From positions 1 through 33,207 of the forward strand of contig MSJH02000001.1 in the NCBI GenBank assembly GCA_001931875.2: a stretch of DNA of 33,207 bases, in the 5' to 3' direction. The position numbers and the translations under genes were made by a program. Of the stretch, positions 10,538 to 20,987 are shown one piece after another. The stretch comes from Byssochlamys sp. IMV 00236. Its lineage: Eukaryota; Ascomycota; Eurotiomycetes; Eurotiales; Thermoascaceae. Numbering within the stretch: the stretch's first letter is position 1; every line of letters starts with the position of its first letter. The notes under the pieces were generated by a model, which was given only the letters and a program-made list of their open reading frames with translations, ran no database searches and was not told where the DNA came from.

Positions 10538-11899
10538 GACGTTAGTAAATTTTGTGCAACAAAAGGAGTAAAGGTTAAAAAGAACAAAACAAGTGATAAG
10601 AAAAAGAGAAAACAATAAGAGAAGAGAAGAAGACTAGTGAATTTTAATCAAGTATACCGCTTGGGAGTCGGGATAGCATTCAAAGACCGTCATGTGTAGT
10701 ACTTTTTCCACATCAAACATTTGCATATAGAACAAGAGGGGGTGAACATAGCTGGTCTGAGGTTAGCGAAATCTAGTTTGGCGATAAAACAATTGCTTTA
10801 AAATAGGTTAAAGTAAGGTTTAGATGCGAAAACGAGCAAAGAATGGATGCTAAGACCTTTATTAATAAGGTAGGTAAACTCAAAGCTGTCAAATTTATGG
10901 CCTACATGCAACTTGGTTAAAGCAGCATACCCTTTCTCTATACTCACAAAAAGATTAGCTCAAAGATACCCGATAAGCTTTGAGTCGGATATTGAATTAT
11001 TTGTCATAAATTGGGTATACTTCTCCCTTGTGGTCTTGCCATATTTGATCATGGGATTTTTTTAAGAAACTTCAGTTACACTTTTCATTGCGTACAGTGA
11101 CGTAGAGGTCACAAGCCAACAAAACAGGAATTGAAGGCAGTAAAAGAAGAAGAGAGAAAGAAAAAGAAGCGGAGAAAAGAGTATTATAGAATTTGACACT
11201 GAGTGCTTTGTCCCTTTTTCTATCAGTGTTGCGAATAATTTCTGAATAAAATGTAGGAATGCGGTTCAGACAATTGACAAATGATTCTTGGAAATTATAT
11301 TCTCAAAGAGGTTTATTAAGGATTTCATAGACAGCATCGATAATTCTCGCTTAGGAATGTCTCTGAATCTTGCTTAGTTTTGCCCATCGCTTGACTTTGG
11401 GAATTGATAAGGTTAAGCTCAGGTAAATAGTGAAAAAGATACACAAGCATGTCTCTTCCTTTTATCTCTTCTTTGACATATAATTTAGAGCACCATCCAT
11501 GATATGTAATGCACTCTCATAACGCTGTGCTTAAACCATACTATCCAAAGCTTCGCTAAGAGATGTCAGGTAATGACGAATGGTCATCTTTTTGACTTTT
11601 TCTGTCTTGAAGCTTCATTAGATGCAAATGATTGACACGTTATCTTTATGCTCTTTTGATTTCTTCATGCAGACCATCTATTTCTCTTTCTTTATGTAAA
11701 GCAACTGCAACTCTTATAAAATGTAATACTATCACCATGTACAGTTTTACCAGTGTGCGTCCTTGCTCTATTAATGAGCATTACACCTATGTGAATAATA
11801 TGCTGGTCTGCATAACAGCCCTTTCTTTAGCTGAACGTGACTGTAACACAGAATGATAAATGTACCCGAGAGACTTTCACATCTTGTCTTTATAAATTA
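10538..11899. other. intergenic interval with one decayed coding relic
   Basis: Between the bZIP start and the voltage-sensor-like gene no intact gene was found. The part next to 10538 should hold the bZIP promoter. The segment 11175-11587 on the minus strand reads as a pseudogene (separate entry). The plus-strand open frame at 11632-11856 has no domain and overlaps this debris, so it is not called. Confidence 0.5.
11175..11587 (-). pseudogene. unidentified protein-coding relic with four in-frame stops
   Basis: A single minus-strand frame from ATG 11587 reads as coherent protein for about 135 codons, starting MTIRHYLTSLSEALDSM and continuing through AQRYESALHIMDGALNYMS, ARIIDAVYEILNKPL and EYNFQESFVNCLNRIP. 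It is broken by TAA, TAA, TAA and TGA. At least two of the stops could come from CAA to TAA and CGA to TGA changes, that is C-to-T transitions. A further readable stretch in another frame (for example LVKLYMVIVLHFIRVAVALH, about 11660-11760) may be its 5' part. I do not recognise the family. Intron removal explains some of the stops less well than decay, because the reading continues directly on both sides of each. Confidence 0.45.
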
Positions 11900-12816
11900 A
11901 TGCCTGGAGAAGAAGACGATCAAACACACTTGTTTGCTGCAACTGACGACCAGCAAACTAGGTAAAGATAACATTTATCTCTTTTTTCTTGATGAGTATC
12001 TAATGAACTATAGTGGATTACTGTCCATGACCTCAAGGACTCAGCATAGATTAACAAAGTCAGAGATTGTCAAGGGGATGGCAAATAGATTTATGTATTC
12101 CAAGTTTTATATTGGTTTATATCTCATACTCGCTTTCTTGAGCTTTGTTTCTATTATTATGGTAAGAAACAGCCTTAACAAGTGAACCTAGTGCTCATTA
12201 TGTACCTTCTTTAGTCATTGACAGAGACTTGGTATTTGAAAAATAGAGACAGTGTCTTACTTCTTACTGACTGACCTAGTCCTTCACATTTATTTATTAT
12301 CTTTGAAGCTATAATTAACCTTGCCATGATTGTAGAAGTATCAACTAGGCTCTTAGCTTTAGGCAGGGTAAGTTTTTATTGGTAGATAGTATAAAGATAT
12401 TGATGATGGGCCATCAGAATTACTGGAAATCAGTATGGAATGTAGTGGATATCATCTTGGTGATGTTATGTGTAGTAACCCTTATCGTGCTAACAACGGG
12501 ATGCTCCATTGGAGAGAGAAATGAAGCTATATTCGACACCATCTTACTTGTTATACGTAATGGATTTCAGTTGTTTAGACTGTTTATGATGCTCAGAAGG
12601 TACAAAAGAAACAAGAGTATGATATGAATACTAAGTTGTTATAGAAACCAATATTCTATCCGTGCAAGATCTACGCGAATTGATTTCGATGACATTTTAG
12701 ATAGCGCAGAGGACCCTTCGAATGATTTCAATATCGAAGATCGAGACAGAAATTTACAAGAAAGCTTTCTAGATGATGATGACGGTGATTCAGACCTTGA
12801 GAGAAGCAGGCTGTAA
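11900..12816 (+). CDS. small four-helix voltage-sensor-like membrane protein without a pore
   Basis: Six exons (11900-11961, 12014-12161, 12215-12231, 12280-12367, 12418-12599 and 12645-12816) give 222 residues; exon 3 is only 17 nt. Four hydrophobic helices are predicted at about 52-70, 80-101, 112-130 and 146-166. The layout is that of an ion-channel voltage-sensor domain: acidic residues E85 and E94 in helix 2, the WNVVD motif with D116 at the start of helix 3, and a basic helix 4 (R152, Q156, R159, R165, R166). No pore helices follow. The tail is short and acidic and ends DDDDGDSDLERSRL. Stand-alone voltage sensors include Hv1 proton channels and voltage-sensing phosphatases, but this protein lacks the regular every-third-residue arginines of either. 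The cellular site and function are unknown; vacuolar or endomembrane location is a guess. Confidence 0.75.
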
Positions 12817-12929
12817 TAATAGCAACGATGTACATATATGCATAAATGTTTACCCTTACACTAATAATGCTTAATTTGGCATGTTTTTTTGATACAAAAC
12901 AATAACTTAGTTTATTATATTTTTAAAAT

Positions 12930-14210
12930 TTAAAGCGCAGCACTGAAGACTTCAGGGAAGTTCTTATCTTGAACGGCCTTTTCAAATGACTTGCGGAGAG
13001 CTTCGAGGGCTTCAACACTCTTGTTCTTGGCAAGAATGTCATCGAGCTTGAATAATTGAGAGTCGATTTGATCAGGTGTAGCAGGAGCGTCAGCAGGCAT
13101 AGCATAGTTGTTTTCCTTCATGAGAGCCTTGATAGTCTTCTTTTCCTTCTTAATGGCACGCTTGACCATTTCCTTGTCCTTCTTGGCAGCTTCGGCAGCG
13201 GCCTTAGCGTCAGCTTCAGCCTTCTCCTTTGCAATTCTTTCTTCTTCAGCCTTTCTGGCAGCTTCTTCAGCAGCGGCCTTTTCAGCAGCAGCCTTAGCAT
13301 CCTTCTTGGCATTTCTTCTCTTCTTTTCTTCAGCCTTGAATATGGCAATACGAGGATCCATACCTAAACAGGTATCCACAAGCTTACGAAGACGAGCATT
13401 ATCTTCCTTCTTGAGTTGAGCACGTTGAGCACGGTTCTTCTTTTCTTGATAACGCTTATCATCACGGTTATCAGATCCTTCAGCACCTTCCTTATCAAGC
13501 CATTCAAAGGTTCTCCAAGAATCAAAGTTGTACCAGAAATCGTAAAAGCCTTCGACTTCTTCCTTGGTAGACTTTTCGTCACCAAGGGTAGGAACGGGTT
13601 GCTTGTTGGAGAAACGGGCTTCACGTTCAAACACGGGGCGCCAGAGTTCATAAAAGTCTCCCTTGCTCTTGGCATTGGGTACATCAGCTTCGATATCAGC
13701 CATACCAAAGTCGACGGAGTCATATTGACGACGGGTAACAGGGTTCATCAAGGTATCATAAGCCTTGGCAATACACTTGAAGAAGGCATCATCGTTCTTG
13801 TCAGCCTTCTTATCAGGATGGTGCAAGAGAACCATACGACGGTGAGCTTTCTTGATTTGTTCTTCATTGGCCTTGTAACGGAGCTTGGTTAAACCGAGAA
13901 CAGCATAATTATCTTGTGTCTTCCATTGAGTAGGGTCGGTATTGACACTGTCGATATCAACATCTTCGTATTCGAAATCAACAGTTTCTTCTTCAACAAC
14001 TTGGTTGGCTTTTTCTTCAGCTTGATGACGTTCATCTTCAGAGAAAGTACGGTTGTGAGTCTTTCTACGAGCATGAGCAAGGAAATGACGGCCGACTGGT
14101 TCAAGAAGACGGTCAGTGGTGGCGCTTAAAGAGGCATGGGTAGCAGAGGGTTGGTCAGCCTTGTAAGAAGCAGGAGGAGGAGGAAGCAAGAAGTCGAGGG
14201 TCAATGACAT
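12930..14210 (-). CDS. ZUO1: zuotin (ribosome-associated J-domain co-chaperone)
   Basis: An intronless frame of 426 residues. The start at 14210 (MSLTLDFLLPPPP) is preferred over an upstream in-frame Met at 14264, which would add a hydrophobic extension foreign to the family. Features in order: the N-terminal GRHFLAHARRKTHNRTFSE, the J domain starting at DNYAVLGLTKLRYKA with the catalytic HPD in LLHHPDKK, the zuotin homology block (RRQYDSVDFG, FYDFWYNFDSWRTFEWLD), the KKNRAQRAQLKKEDNARLRKL ribosome-binding region, a long Lys/Ala/Glu helix, and a C-terminal helical bundle. As in yeast Zuo1, and unlike animal MPP11/DNAJC2, no SANT repeats are present. Zuotin pairs with Ssz1 in the ribosome-associated complex and stimulates Ssb Hsp70 on nascent chains. 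Codons favour C or G at third positions (GCC, AAG, CAC), consistent with high expression. Confidence 0.95.
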   Translation of the reverse strand: MSLTLDFLLPPPPASYKADQPSATHASLSATTDRLLEPVGRHFLAHARRKTHNRTFSEDERHQAEEKANQVVEEETVDFEYEDVDIDSVNTDPTQWKTQDNYAVLGLTKLRYKANEEQIKKAHRRMVLLHHPDKKADKNDDAFFKCIAKAYDTLMNPVTRRQYDSVDFGMADIEADVPNAKSKGDFYELWRPVFEREARFSNKQPVPTLGDEKSTKEEVEGFYDFWYNFDSWRTFEWLDKEGAEGSDNRDDKRYQEKKNRAQRAQLKKEDNARLRKLVDTCLGMDPRIAIFKAEEKKRRNAKKDAKAAAEKAAAEEAARKAEEERIAKEKAEADAKAAAEAAKKDKEMVKRAIKKEKKTIKALMKENNYAMPADAPATPDQIDSQLFKLDDILAKNKSVEALEALRKSFEKAVQDKNFPEVFSAAL

Positions 14211-14639
14211 TTTGAAAATAAGCGAAAAATAAAGAAAGAGGTCAAGCAAACTTTTAAGTAACAAGCCACCGACGACGTTCGGCTATTAAAAAGTGCCTGA
14301 CCATTAAATCTGTCAATGCGAATAATAGTGGCTCATGTGTAACTGCATTTCATCCTCTTTTTTCCTTGCTTCAACTGTGCATTGTGTGAGCGCAGAAAAA
14401 AAAAAGAGAGACAGAATTTGGCATGTCTTTATTTAGATGAAAGGTAGATTTTTTATTTGGCTTATGTCTGAGTTTAGAAACGTTTCTGTATCGCACGGAC
14501 CTCATTGATGATGGTAGAGGAAAAAGATGTATATAACATAGATCTGTGATTATTCTATAATATATTTACTTCACTGATCAATTTCATTGTCACTAATGCC
14601 CTTTTGTAACTTTCAACAAGTGAACAAGTCATTTGCTGG
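14211..14639. promoter_or_regulatory. zuotin upstream region
   Basis: About 430 nt upstream of zuotin, bounded on the right by the transposase relic. It includes a short poly-A tract near 14396-14404. No defined element was recognised. The zuotin promoter must lie here. Confidence 0.35.
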
Positions 14640-16500
14640 TTGGGTTTCCTAGATGAAGCACTGAAAAATGAACTTGGGGACAATTATGAGCGCTTTATAT
14701 GCAAAGTCTACCTTGAAGCTATTATAAGGCCAGAATACAAGGAGTCATTTACGAAGAAAATCATCAAACTAAGCGCTTTCATTAGAAATGCGCTTTTTCG
14801 GGCGCAACTGTTTGTCAACGCGTATATTGTTAATAACAAGGGCTCCGTTGATTTGGCTGTTATAACGCAACAAAACTTTTGGTATGTTATCTCACAACTC
14901 ATTATGGGCTAAAAGATTACAATCAGGGCCAACGTTTCCAACAGTGTTACCCTTGATTTCGAAGATTTTAAAGCAGTGCACCCGTCAATCGTGGTTTCCT
15001 TTAAGGACAACCCTATAAATGGTCACAGTGATGCTTTGTCTGCTGCTTGTGTTGTTCTTGCTACTGCATATTTGAACCACATTGTAGAAAACTTTCAAAG
15101 AAGAGTTTTATATTACTTGACTGTCAGACTTGCTATCATTTATCCAGTAAGTGCTTAGTTATATATGCTTAGATGCGATATCGATGTTCATTACGTATAT
15201 AATTAGGATAAACCCAAAGGACTTCTGTACAAGTTGGCTGACGACTTTTGTTGGGAAATTTTGATAAATGGAGAACCCGAGTAGCCTAGCCAGTACTTTG
15301 ACCTTGTTTCAATTCAGAGTATAACACAAATACCTCCTATATGTAATGGATTACAAATTAGTATTTCCATACCGCCTACTGTCAAGGACCTTGCCGCTTC
15401 TCCAACAAAATTTGTGTCTGCTTTGGCTGTTATGATATCTGAACTTGAAAAACTTTGTAACGAGCACAAAGACGATAGCTCAAAAATGCCTAGACACTTT
15501 TCATTAATGCCTACGCCATCTATGCATTGGCGATATATTTCTATAAATGTAAAGGCTATGTAAGCAATTACTAAGCATAAGAGTGATGGCACGTACGAAA
15601 GCAACGTAAACTTGTTTTATTCAATCTTTAACTTCAAGAAGTTTGGCTACGAAAGCCTAGACGAAGTTCTTGAAAGTCAAAACAAGTTTACCTGCTTCAT
15701 TCAAATAGATGCCATTGGCGTATGCTTTGCGTTTGCAAGAAAGGCAAAAGAAGAAAAAGCGACAATACAACTGGGCTTGGAAGACTTTTCTGACCAAGAA
15801 ACACAAGAGTGATTTTAGCCTGTGCTGTGGATCCCGGAAGAACTCATGTATTCACAGCGACCATACAGCATGAAGAAGGCAATCTAGAAACAAGAAGATG
15901 TAGCAAAAAAAGAGAGACTATGCTACAGTGATGAGAAAAGAAGAGCTTGCCAGATAGAGAAGCTAAAACTAAGGACGGGCATAAAAACAATAGAGACAGG
16001 CTTCACTTCGGCAAAACCTGTCGACATGGAAAAGACAAATGCATATGTCACATATGCTCTAATCAATATACCTCGCTTATTCCGTTTTTACGGTGAAAAG
16101 TCAGCACCATTTCGCTTCTACGATTACCAAAGTAGACAAAGGTCAAATGCTGAAATGGCCAACATATTGATTAACGGAGGAAAAAAAATACAACAAAGCA
16201 GAGCGAAAAAAAAAGTAGGATTGAAAGCAGCGCAAAAAAAAAGAAAGAAGAAGCAATAAAACAGCCAAATGTAATTATGGCAATAGTATTTAATGCTTAA
16301 AGGCTGTTGACAATGATATAATTAGGCTATCTGCTGAAGAAAAGGAAAGAGTAACTCGGAAAACAAGTTCTAATATTCCGATTCGATTCCTCTAGCTGCC
16401 TTTAGAGATGGCATGAAAAACAAAGACACTGTTGCTATCAGAGGTCATGTTAGCGGCGTCATGGGGATACTACAGAAGGAGCTCCTTCAGAGATCAAGGT
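14640..16500 (+). pseudogene. degenerate TnpB/Fanzor-like transposase
   Basis: A series of plus-strand segments reads as one protein once stops and frameshifts are ignored. N-terminal part: 14640-14912, then past a TAA into 14976-15149, ending IIYP. A probable intron (about 15150-15207, GTAAGT...AG) leads to DKPKGLLYKLADDF. Later blocks are MPRHFSLMPTPSMHWRYI (about 15487), LFYSIFNFKKFGYESLDE (15612-15665) and AVDPGRTHVFTAT at about 15822-15860, which fits a RuvC-I catalytic Asp motif. Then come FRFYDYQSRQRSNAEMANIL (about 16110), a very Lys-rich stretch and PLAAFRDGMKNKD...RGHVSGVMGIL (about 16390-16480). Stops occur at 14910, near 15282, near 15560 and near 15810, with a frame change around the DPG motif. 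The C-terminal zinc ribbon and last RuvC motif are missing. Such transposases are amplified in Mucoralean genomes; this copy is dead. Family assignment is from motif memory. Confidence 0.6.
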
Positions 16501-16683
16501 AGTTCAAGAATGTCCTGGTTGGCATAAATGAATCCCAAACGTCGAAGGTATATATGACTGTAGGGTGTAAGCAGAAAATGTACATATATTAAAACTCAGA
16601 CATACACAGAATTTTCCAATTAAAGATTCAATATTATTGAAATTCTTTTTTTTTTCTTTTCCTTCCCTTTCTTCTAATCTCAT

Positions 16684-17760
16684 ATGAGTCATTTGCCTGT
16701 TGACCCGTTTCAACAGAGGCAAATTGTATATGAAGAACATGACCCTTATAGAGTAACAAAAAAGAATGCACGGACAATAGGTAAATATTAAAAGAAGAGA
16801 AAGAGCTTACTGACAATACCAGACTCGGATAGTTCTGAATTCGACATTGTTCATTCTCGTACTGCTTCTGATAGTAGTACAAGCAAATTATATAATTCTG
16901 CAGCCGTCATGACGGAATATGATGACCCTTATAGAAAACATAAACCATTCAATAGAGAACCAGAAAGAGCCAATTCATATTTACCCTATTCGCATCATCG
17001 TAGGGATCCAAACCAACCTCCTGCATTACCCATATATATTGAAGAATACATACCACATACATCAACCAGCCTGGGTGTAAACTCTATGCTACACGACAGT
17101 TTAGCAGAACAGATAAATAGCACAAGCACAGTAGTGAAACAGCCAACATATGATAAAGAGAGCATGATAGAAGAACTGTCAAAGAAGAGAAAAAGGAAAC
17201 GGAAACAACGATGCTGTGGACTAAAATCAGCAATAGCTACCGTCGTCTTACTTCTTGTCATCCTTGCCATTATTTGCTACTTTGTTTGGCCAAGAGTTCC
17301 TAACCTGAGTGTCGCTGATGTGGATGATAATGTTGATATACAAGTCAACCTGAATACGACCAAAAAATCAATTTCTACTCAATGGAAAATGAATTTAACA
17401 GCAGATAATTCAGCAAACTGGGTACCCACACGAATTACCTCGATAGACTTACAGATATATGATGAAAGTACCACTGCTAACTTTGGCAATGGTAGTTCAG
17501 GCTTCATGATCTTACCGCCGCGGAAGAGAACATCGATCATTATTCCCATGACTATTCACTATGAACCAGATTCAGTGAATGATACAACGTTTCAACATTT
17601 ATATAATGCCTGTAACATTCAATCTGTTCCAAATGCACCCTCTGAAAATAGACAAGATGTTTTAAATGTTACCCTGCACGTATCATATCATATTGCAGGT
17701 ATTGTTTGGACTCCTACCACCAACATAACTGTACATCGATTGATCTGTCCAAGAAGCTAA
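16684..17760 (+). CDS. single-pass membrane protein with LEA2/NDR1-like extracytoplasmic domain
   Basis: Two exons (16684-16780 and 16823-17760) flank a 42-nt intron and give 344 residues. The first 160 residues are polar, rich in Asp, Ser, Tyr and Pro, and presumably cytosolic. A basic cluster (KKRKRKRKQRCCG) precedes one membrane helix at about 169-188 (SAIATVVLLLVILAIICYFV). The WPRVPNLSV that follows, and the roughly 150-residue beta-rich domain with several N-glycosylation sequons (NLT, NGS, NDT, NVT, NIT), recall LEA14/NDR1-type proteins with a short N-terminal tail and an outer LEA2 domain. The two Cys next to the helix could be palmitoylated. In plants these proteins act at the plasma membrane or wall; the fungal role is not known. 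The start is the first Met of a frame that joins cleanly across the intron. Function is inferred only from architecture. Confidence 0.8.
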
Positions 17761-17917
17761 CCCTTTTTATATAATATACCCCTCTTCATCTCTTTCTATA
17801 TATATATCTCCCTCCTCTTCTTCTCCCGCATCGCCTCTCAATTGTTTTTTTTTTGCTGTCTTTGTATTTTTGTGTGTGTTTTTAAATAGCCTCGGGATAT
17901 TTTAACCCCGTTTCTTT

Positions 17918-19129
17918 ATGTCAGTCTCAAAAGTTGCTACGAGCCAAGTGAAAAAGAAATATTTTACAGAGCTTCCATCAATCAGAGTACTTTCAAGGTC
18001 ACCAGAAAATAGACCCGAGGTGACAGTCTATGTAAAAGGGTTTTTGTCAGAAGGAGATTCACCAGAGAATTTTCAAGATTGGATGCATTCACATAGATTA
18101 CTTGTTCTAAGTCCAACTCATCGCTGGGGTCCCTCTGCACTTGGGTAAGAAGGTTTCACACCCCCTTTTTTTTAGTCATGTTAACAAAATCGATATACAG
18201 TTATTCTTGGCCATCAGGATCGAGCAGCTTGCCTATTCCGCTTGCTTCTTTAGGTTCCACTGCATACCTCATTGCCAAAAATATCAATCAATTGAAAAAC
18301 TTGAGATTTCCAACTCCGGCTTCCATGGTTGCAGCTTTAGCCATCGACGTTAGCCTGCATGCAGGTCGGTTAGCGTACCAGTTTAATGTGGCCAATCAAG
18401 AAAGCCGAGACAGAGCAGAGATGCTGGCGTGGAGATTACTTAATCTTCGAAAAAAGCATGAGTACCTAAGGGTCGTTGGTCATTCATTAGGTTGTCGACA
18501 TATTGTTGAGGCATGCACACTGATGGATGCTAAAGAAAGGTAAGAAACAAAAAAAAAATCACGGCATTTCTGCCATAAAAACGTGCTTTTTTTTTATTTA
18601 TTTCTGAGCTATATTTTTTTTATTGTTGTTCAATCTAGGCCAGACTCCATCCATTTGTGTGCTCCGGCTTTAGTAGCACCTGACATTATAGATCAGATCC
18701 GTAAGAATACGGGCGGTTTAGGTCGCCTCAATACGACCATCTACTATTCAGAAAAGGATCTCACATTGGGTGTCTTACTAAGAGCTATACTTGGAGGGCA
18801 ACAAGCCATAGGAGAGATAGGTTTACCGGACAAAGTAGGACAAGACAAGGACTGGCTTGATCCATCTGTCAAAGTTATGAACGTGAGTAAATCATTGGGC
18901 GGATTTTACATTGGGGCACACACAGATTATGCGAATAAATTTCACTATTTCGCTCATCCCTCTTAGCTTGATCCCTTTTTTTTTCTTTTTCTTTTGTTAG
19001 ATCCGAGGATGTGATAAAGGAGTTTTTAGTTCATTACTGGCTTTTGATTTACATAATACGGTATGTAAACTGGTTCTGACGGAAGAGAAAAATGTGATTC
19101 GGTCGCACGAGCCAAGAACCAGAAAGTAG
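17918..19129 (+). CDS. alpha/beta-hydrolase-fold serine hydrolase (DUF900/DUF726-like)
   Basis: Four exons (17918-18144, 18201-18539, 18639-18882 and 19001-19129) give 312 residues. An early VTVYVKGFLSEGDSPENFQ block could be the first strand and oxyanion-loop region. GYSWPSG spans the first splice site. The nucleophile elbow is GHSLG with Ser171. APALVAPDIIDQI then matches the strand and acid-loop region, and the late DLHN may supply the catalytic His. The pattern (SWPSG, GHSLG, PALVAPD, YYSEKDLTLG) resembles uncharacterised DUF900-type hydrolases. No signal peptide is evident and there is no strong membrane helix. The substrate is unknown; a lipase or esterase activity is possible. The gene starts 157 nt after the LEA2-like gene on the same strand. 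The last exon is the least certain, because ACG-GTATGT inside it could be another donor. Confidence 0.75.
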
Positions 19130-19711
19130 AGTCTTTTCCGATAAATCGGAGGAAGGCATGCGCATATTGTACCTTTGATGAAATGGGGCAATAGATGGGG
19201 TCTCTTTCCTCGGAAGAGTTGTCCTGGGCTTTTGATCATTGTTGATGACATCTTATTATCTTTTTACAATTGGAATATAGGAGGAATACTATGTCTCAAA
19301 GAGCACGAGAAAAACAATAATTAAATAAAACAATCTCATTAAACAATAATAATTAACCACACTGGAAAAAGAGGGAGGCGTTTGTTTATTTTTGTATACG
19401 ATGTAGAACACTTTTTCAACGGCGACATAAAATCTTTTTCATCAATAAGCCCAAACGAGAAGTTTGGACAAATAGGGTAGTATTGGTATGACGACCTTTG
19501 GCTAATCCCTATGGCTTATTTCGTGTTCCGACCATTTACTTTGAATAAATGACAGTTGTTGTTTCATGTATTGCTCCAATTGTTATGTATTTATACGACA
19601 AAATTTCCGCTAATAAAATTTTTAAGCTGGATCAACTTCATTTCTGTGACTGTAAGCTCCCCCTTTTTTCTTTTTCTTTTCTTTTTTTTCTCCTTTGTGC
19701 ATATTTTATAC

Positions 19712-20987
19712 ATGGTCGGAAAATCAAGTGAGCTCAAGATAGAGCTGTCGTCCACCGATGTCATTCTCTTTGGTCATGCCTCTGAATCATCTGGAAAAGC
19801 ATTACAAGGTTCCGTCATTCTCAGTCTATCCGAGCCTATGAAAGTTCGATCTATTACATTAAATTTTGTTGGCAAAATGAAAGTCGCTTGGTCTGAAGGT
19901 AATGCATGTTGTATACACAAAAAAATAAACTAATAAAAGACTAGGTGTTGGTCATCATCAGCATTATCATAAGCAAGAAAGAGAAATCATCGAACAAAAG
20001 TGGCAGTTTGTTCCTATTCTCGATCAATCTCACAAGAAAGTCTTCACTCTAGGCCCTGGACAGCATAAATGGGATTTTGAATTGACTGTACCTGGTGATC
20101 TACCACAGTCACTAGAAAGCGAAGGAGGTCAAGTTGTCTATCGGTTTAAAGCAACTGTTGAACGTACAGCCTTTGTACATAACATTATCAAGAAACAGCC
20201 CATTCAGATCATCCGCTGTATGTTACCTTCCGAATATGAACTTACGCAGACTCTTGAAATTCACAATACCTGGGCAGAAAAAATGATGTATGACATTGTT
20301 TTACCCTCTAAAGTCTACGCTCGAGGACAATCTATACCTATCACGTTTCATATTACTCCAATTGCCGAAAGACTCCGTGTGCGATCGTTGACGGGATCGC
20401 TCAAGGAGTATTGCACGTACACGACCAGCGAATGTTCCAAGACGGACACGAGAATCGTAAAGTCACGTAAGCAAGATTTCCCCTTTGGTGATACAGATGA
20501 ACGCTCAGAGCAGCAAGAACCCATTTATTGGACGAGGACACTTTCGCTTGATATTCCTCCGATGTCCTCGCACATGGCATTTTGTGACGCAGACAATGAC
20601 ATGATCCGTATCCGTCATAAACTCAAGTTTGTCATCTGTCTCATCAACGCAGATGGTCACTTGTCAGAGCTACGATGTTCGGTTCCAGTCATTATTATAT
20701 CCTCTATTGCTCAACAAACTGAACTTGGTAATACCCTTCCAGCATACGATCAAACATGGCAAACTGTTCTCTGTGTTGACCCTTTACAACAGCCAAGTCA
20801 AGATGAAAATATAGAATGGTGGCAAGGTCAAGACTTATCTCGTGTACCATCTTATAGAACAGCAGCACAACAAGACCCCGTGCCCTTATCATCCTCATTA
20901 CCAACTTATGAACAACTCAATGTAGGATCACCGAGACACGCGACCATGTTTGGACAATTATCCATGTCACCAACACAACAACCATAG
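19712..20987 (+). CDS. arrestin-related trafficking adaptor
   Basis: Two exons (19712-19898 and 19945-20987) joined across a 46-nt intron give 409 residues. The N-terminal arrestin sandwich begins ELKIELSSTDVILFGHASE and includes LQGSVILSLSEPMKVRSITL and GPGQHKWDFELTVPGDLPQS. The C-terminal sandwich includes MYDIVLPSKVYARGQSIPIT and HKLKFVICLINADGH. The tail has LPAYDQ and SLPTYEQL, LPxY-type sites that resemble the PPxY motifs recruiting Rsp5/Nedd4 ubiquitin ligases. Fungal alpha-arrestins couple such ligases to plasma-membrane transporters to drive endocytosis. The start MVGKSSELKI at 19712 is the last Met before the arrestin fold; an upstream in-frame Met at 19556 would add an unlikely hydrophobic segment. 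The gene looks intact. Confidence 0.9.

Noticed and set aside
11632..11856. 74-codon Cys/Ser/Thr-rich plus-strand frame
   Set aside because: No signal peptide or domain; it overlaps the readable minus-strand relic.
13108..13892. Long plus-strand frames opposite zuotin (13108-13419 and 13416-13892)
   Set aside because: They are shadows of the zuotin coding strand, whose G/C-ending codons keep opposite frames open. They have no domains.
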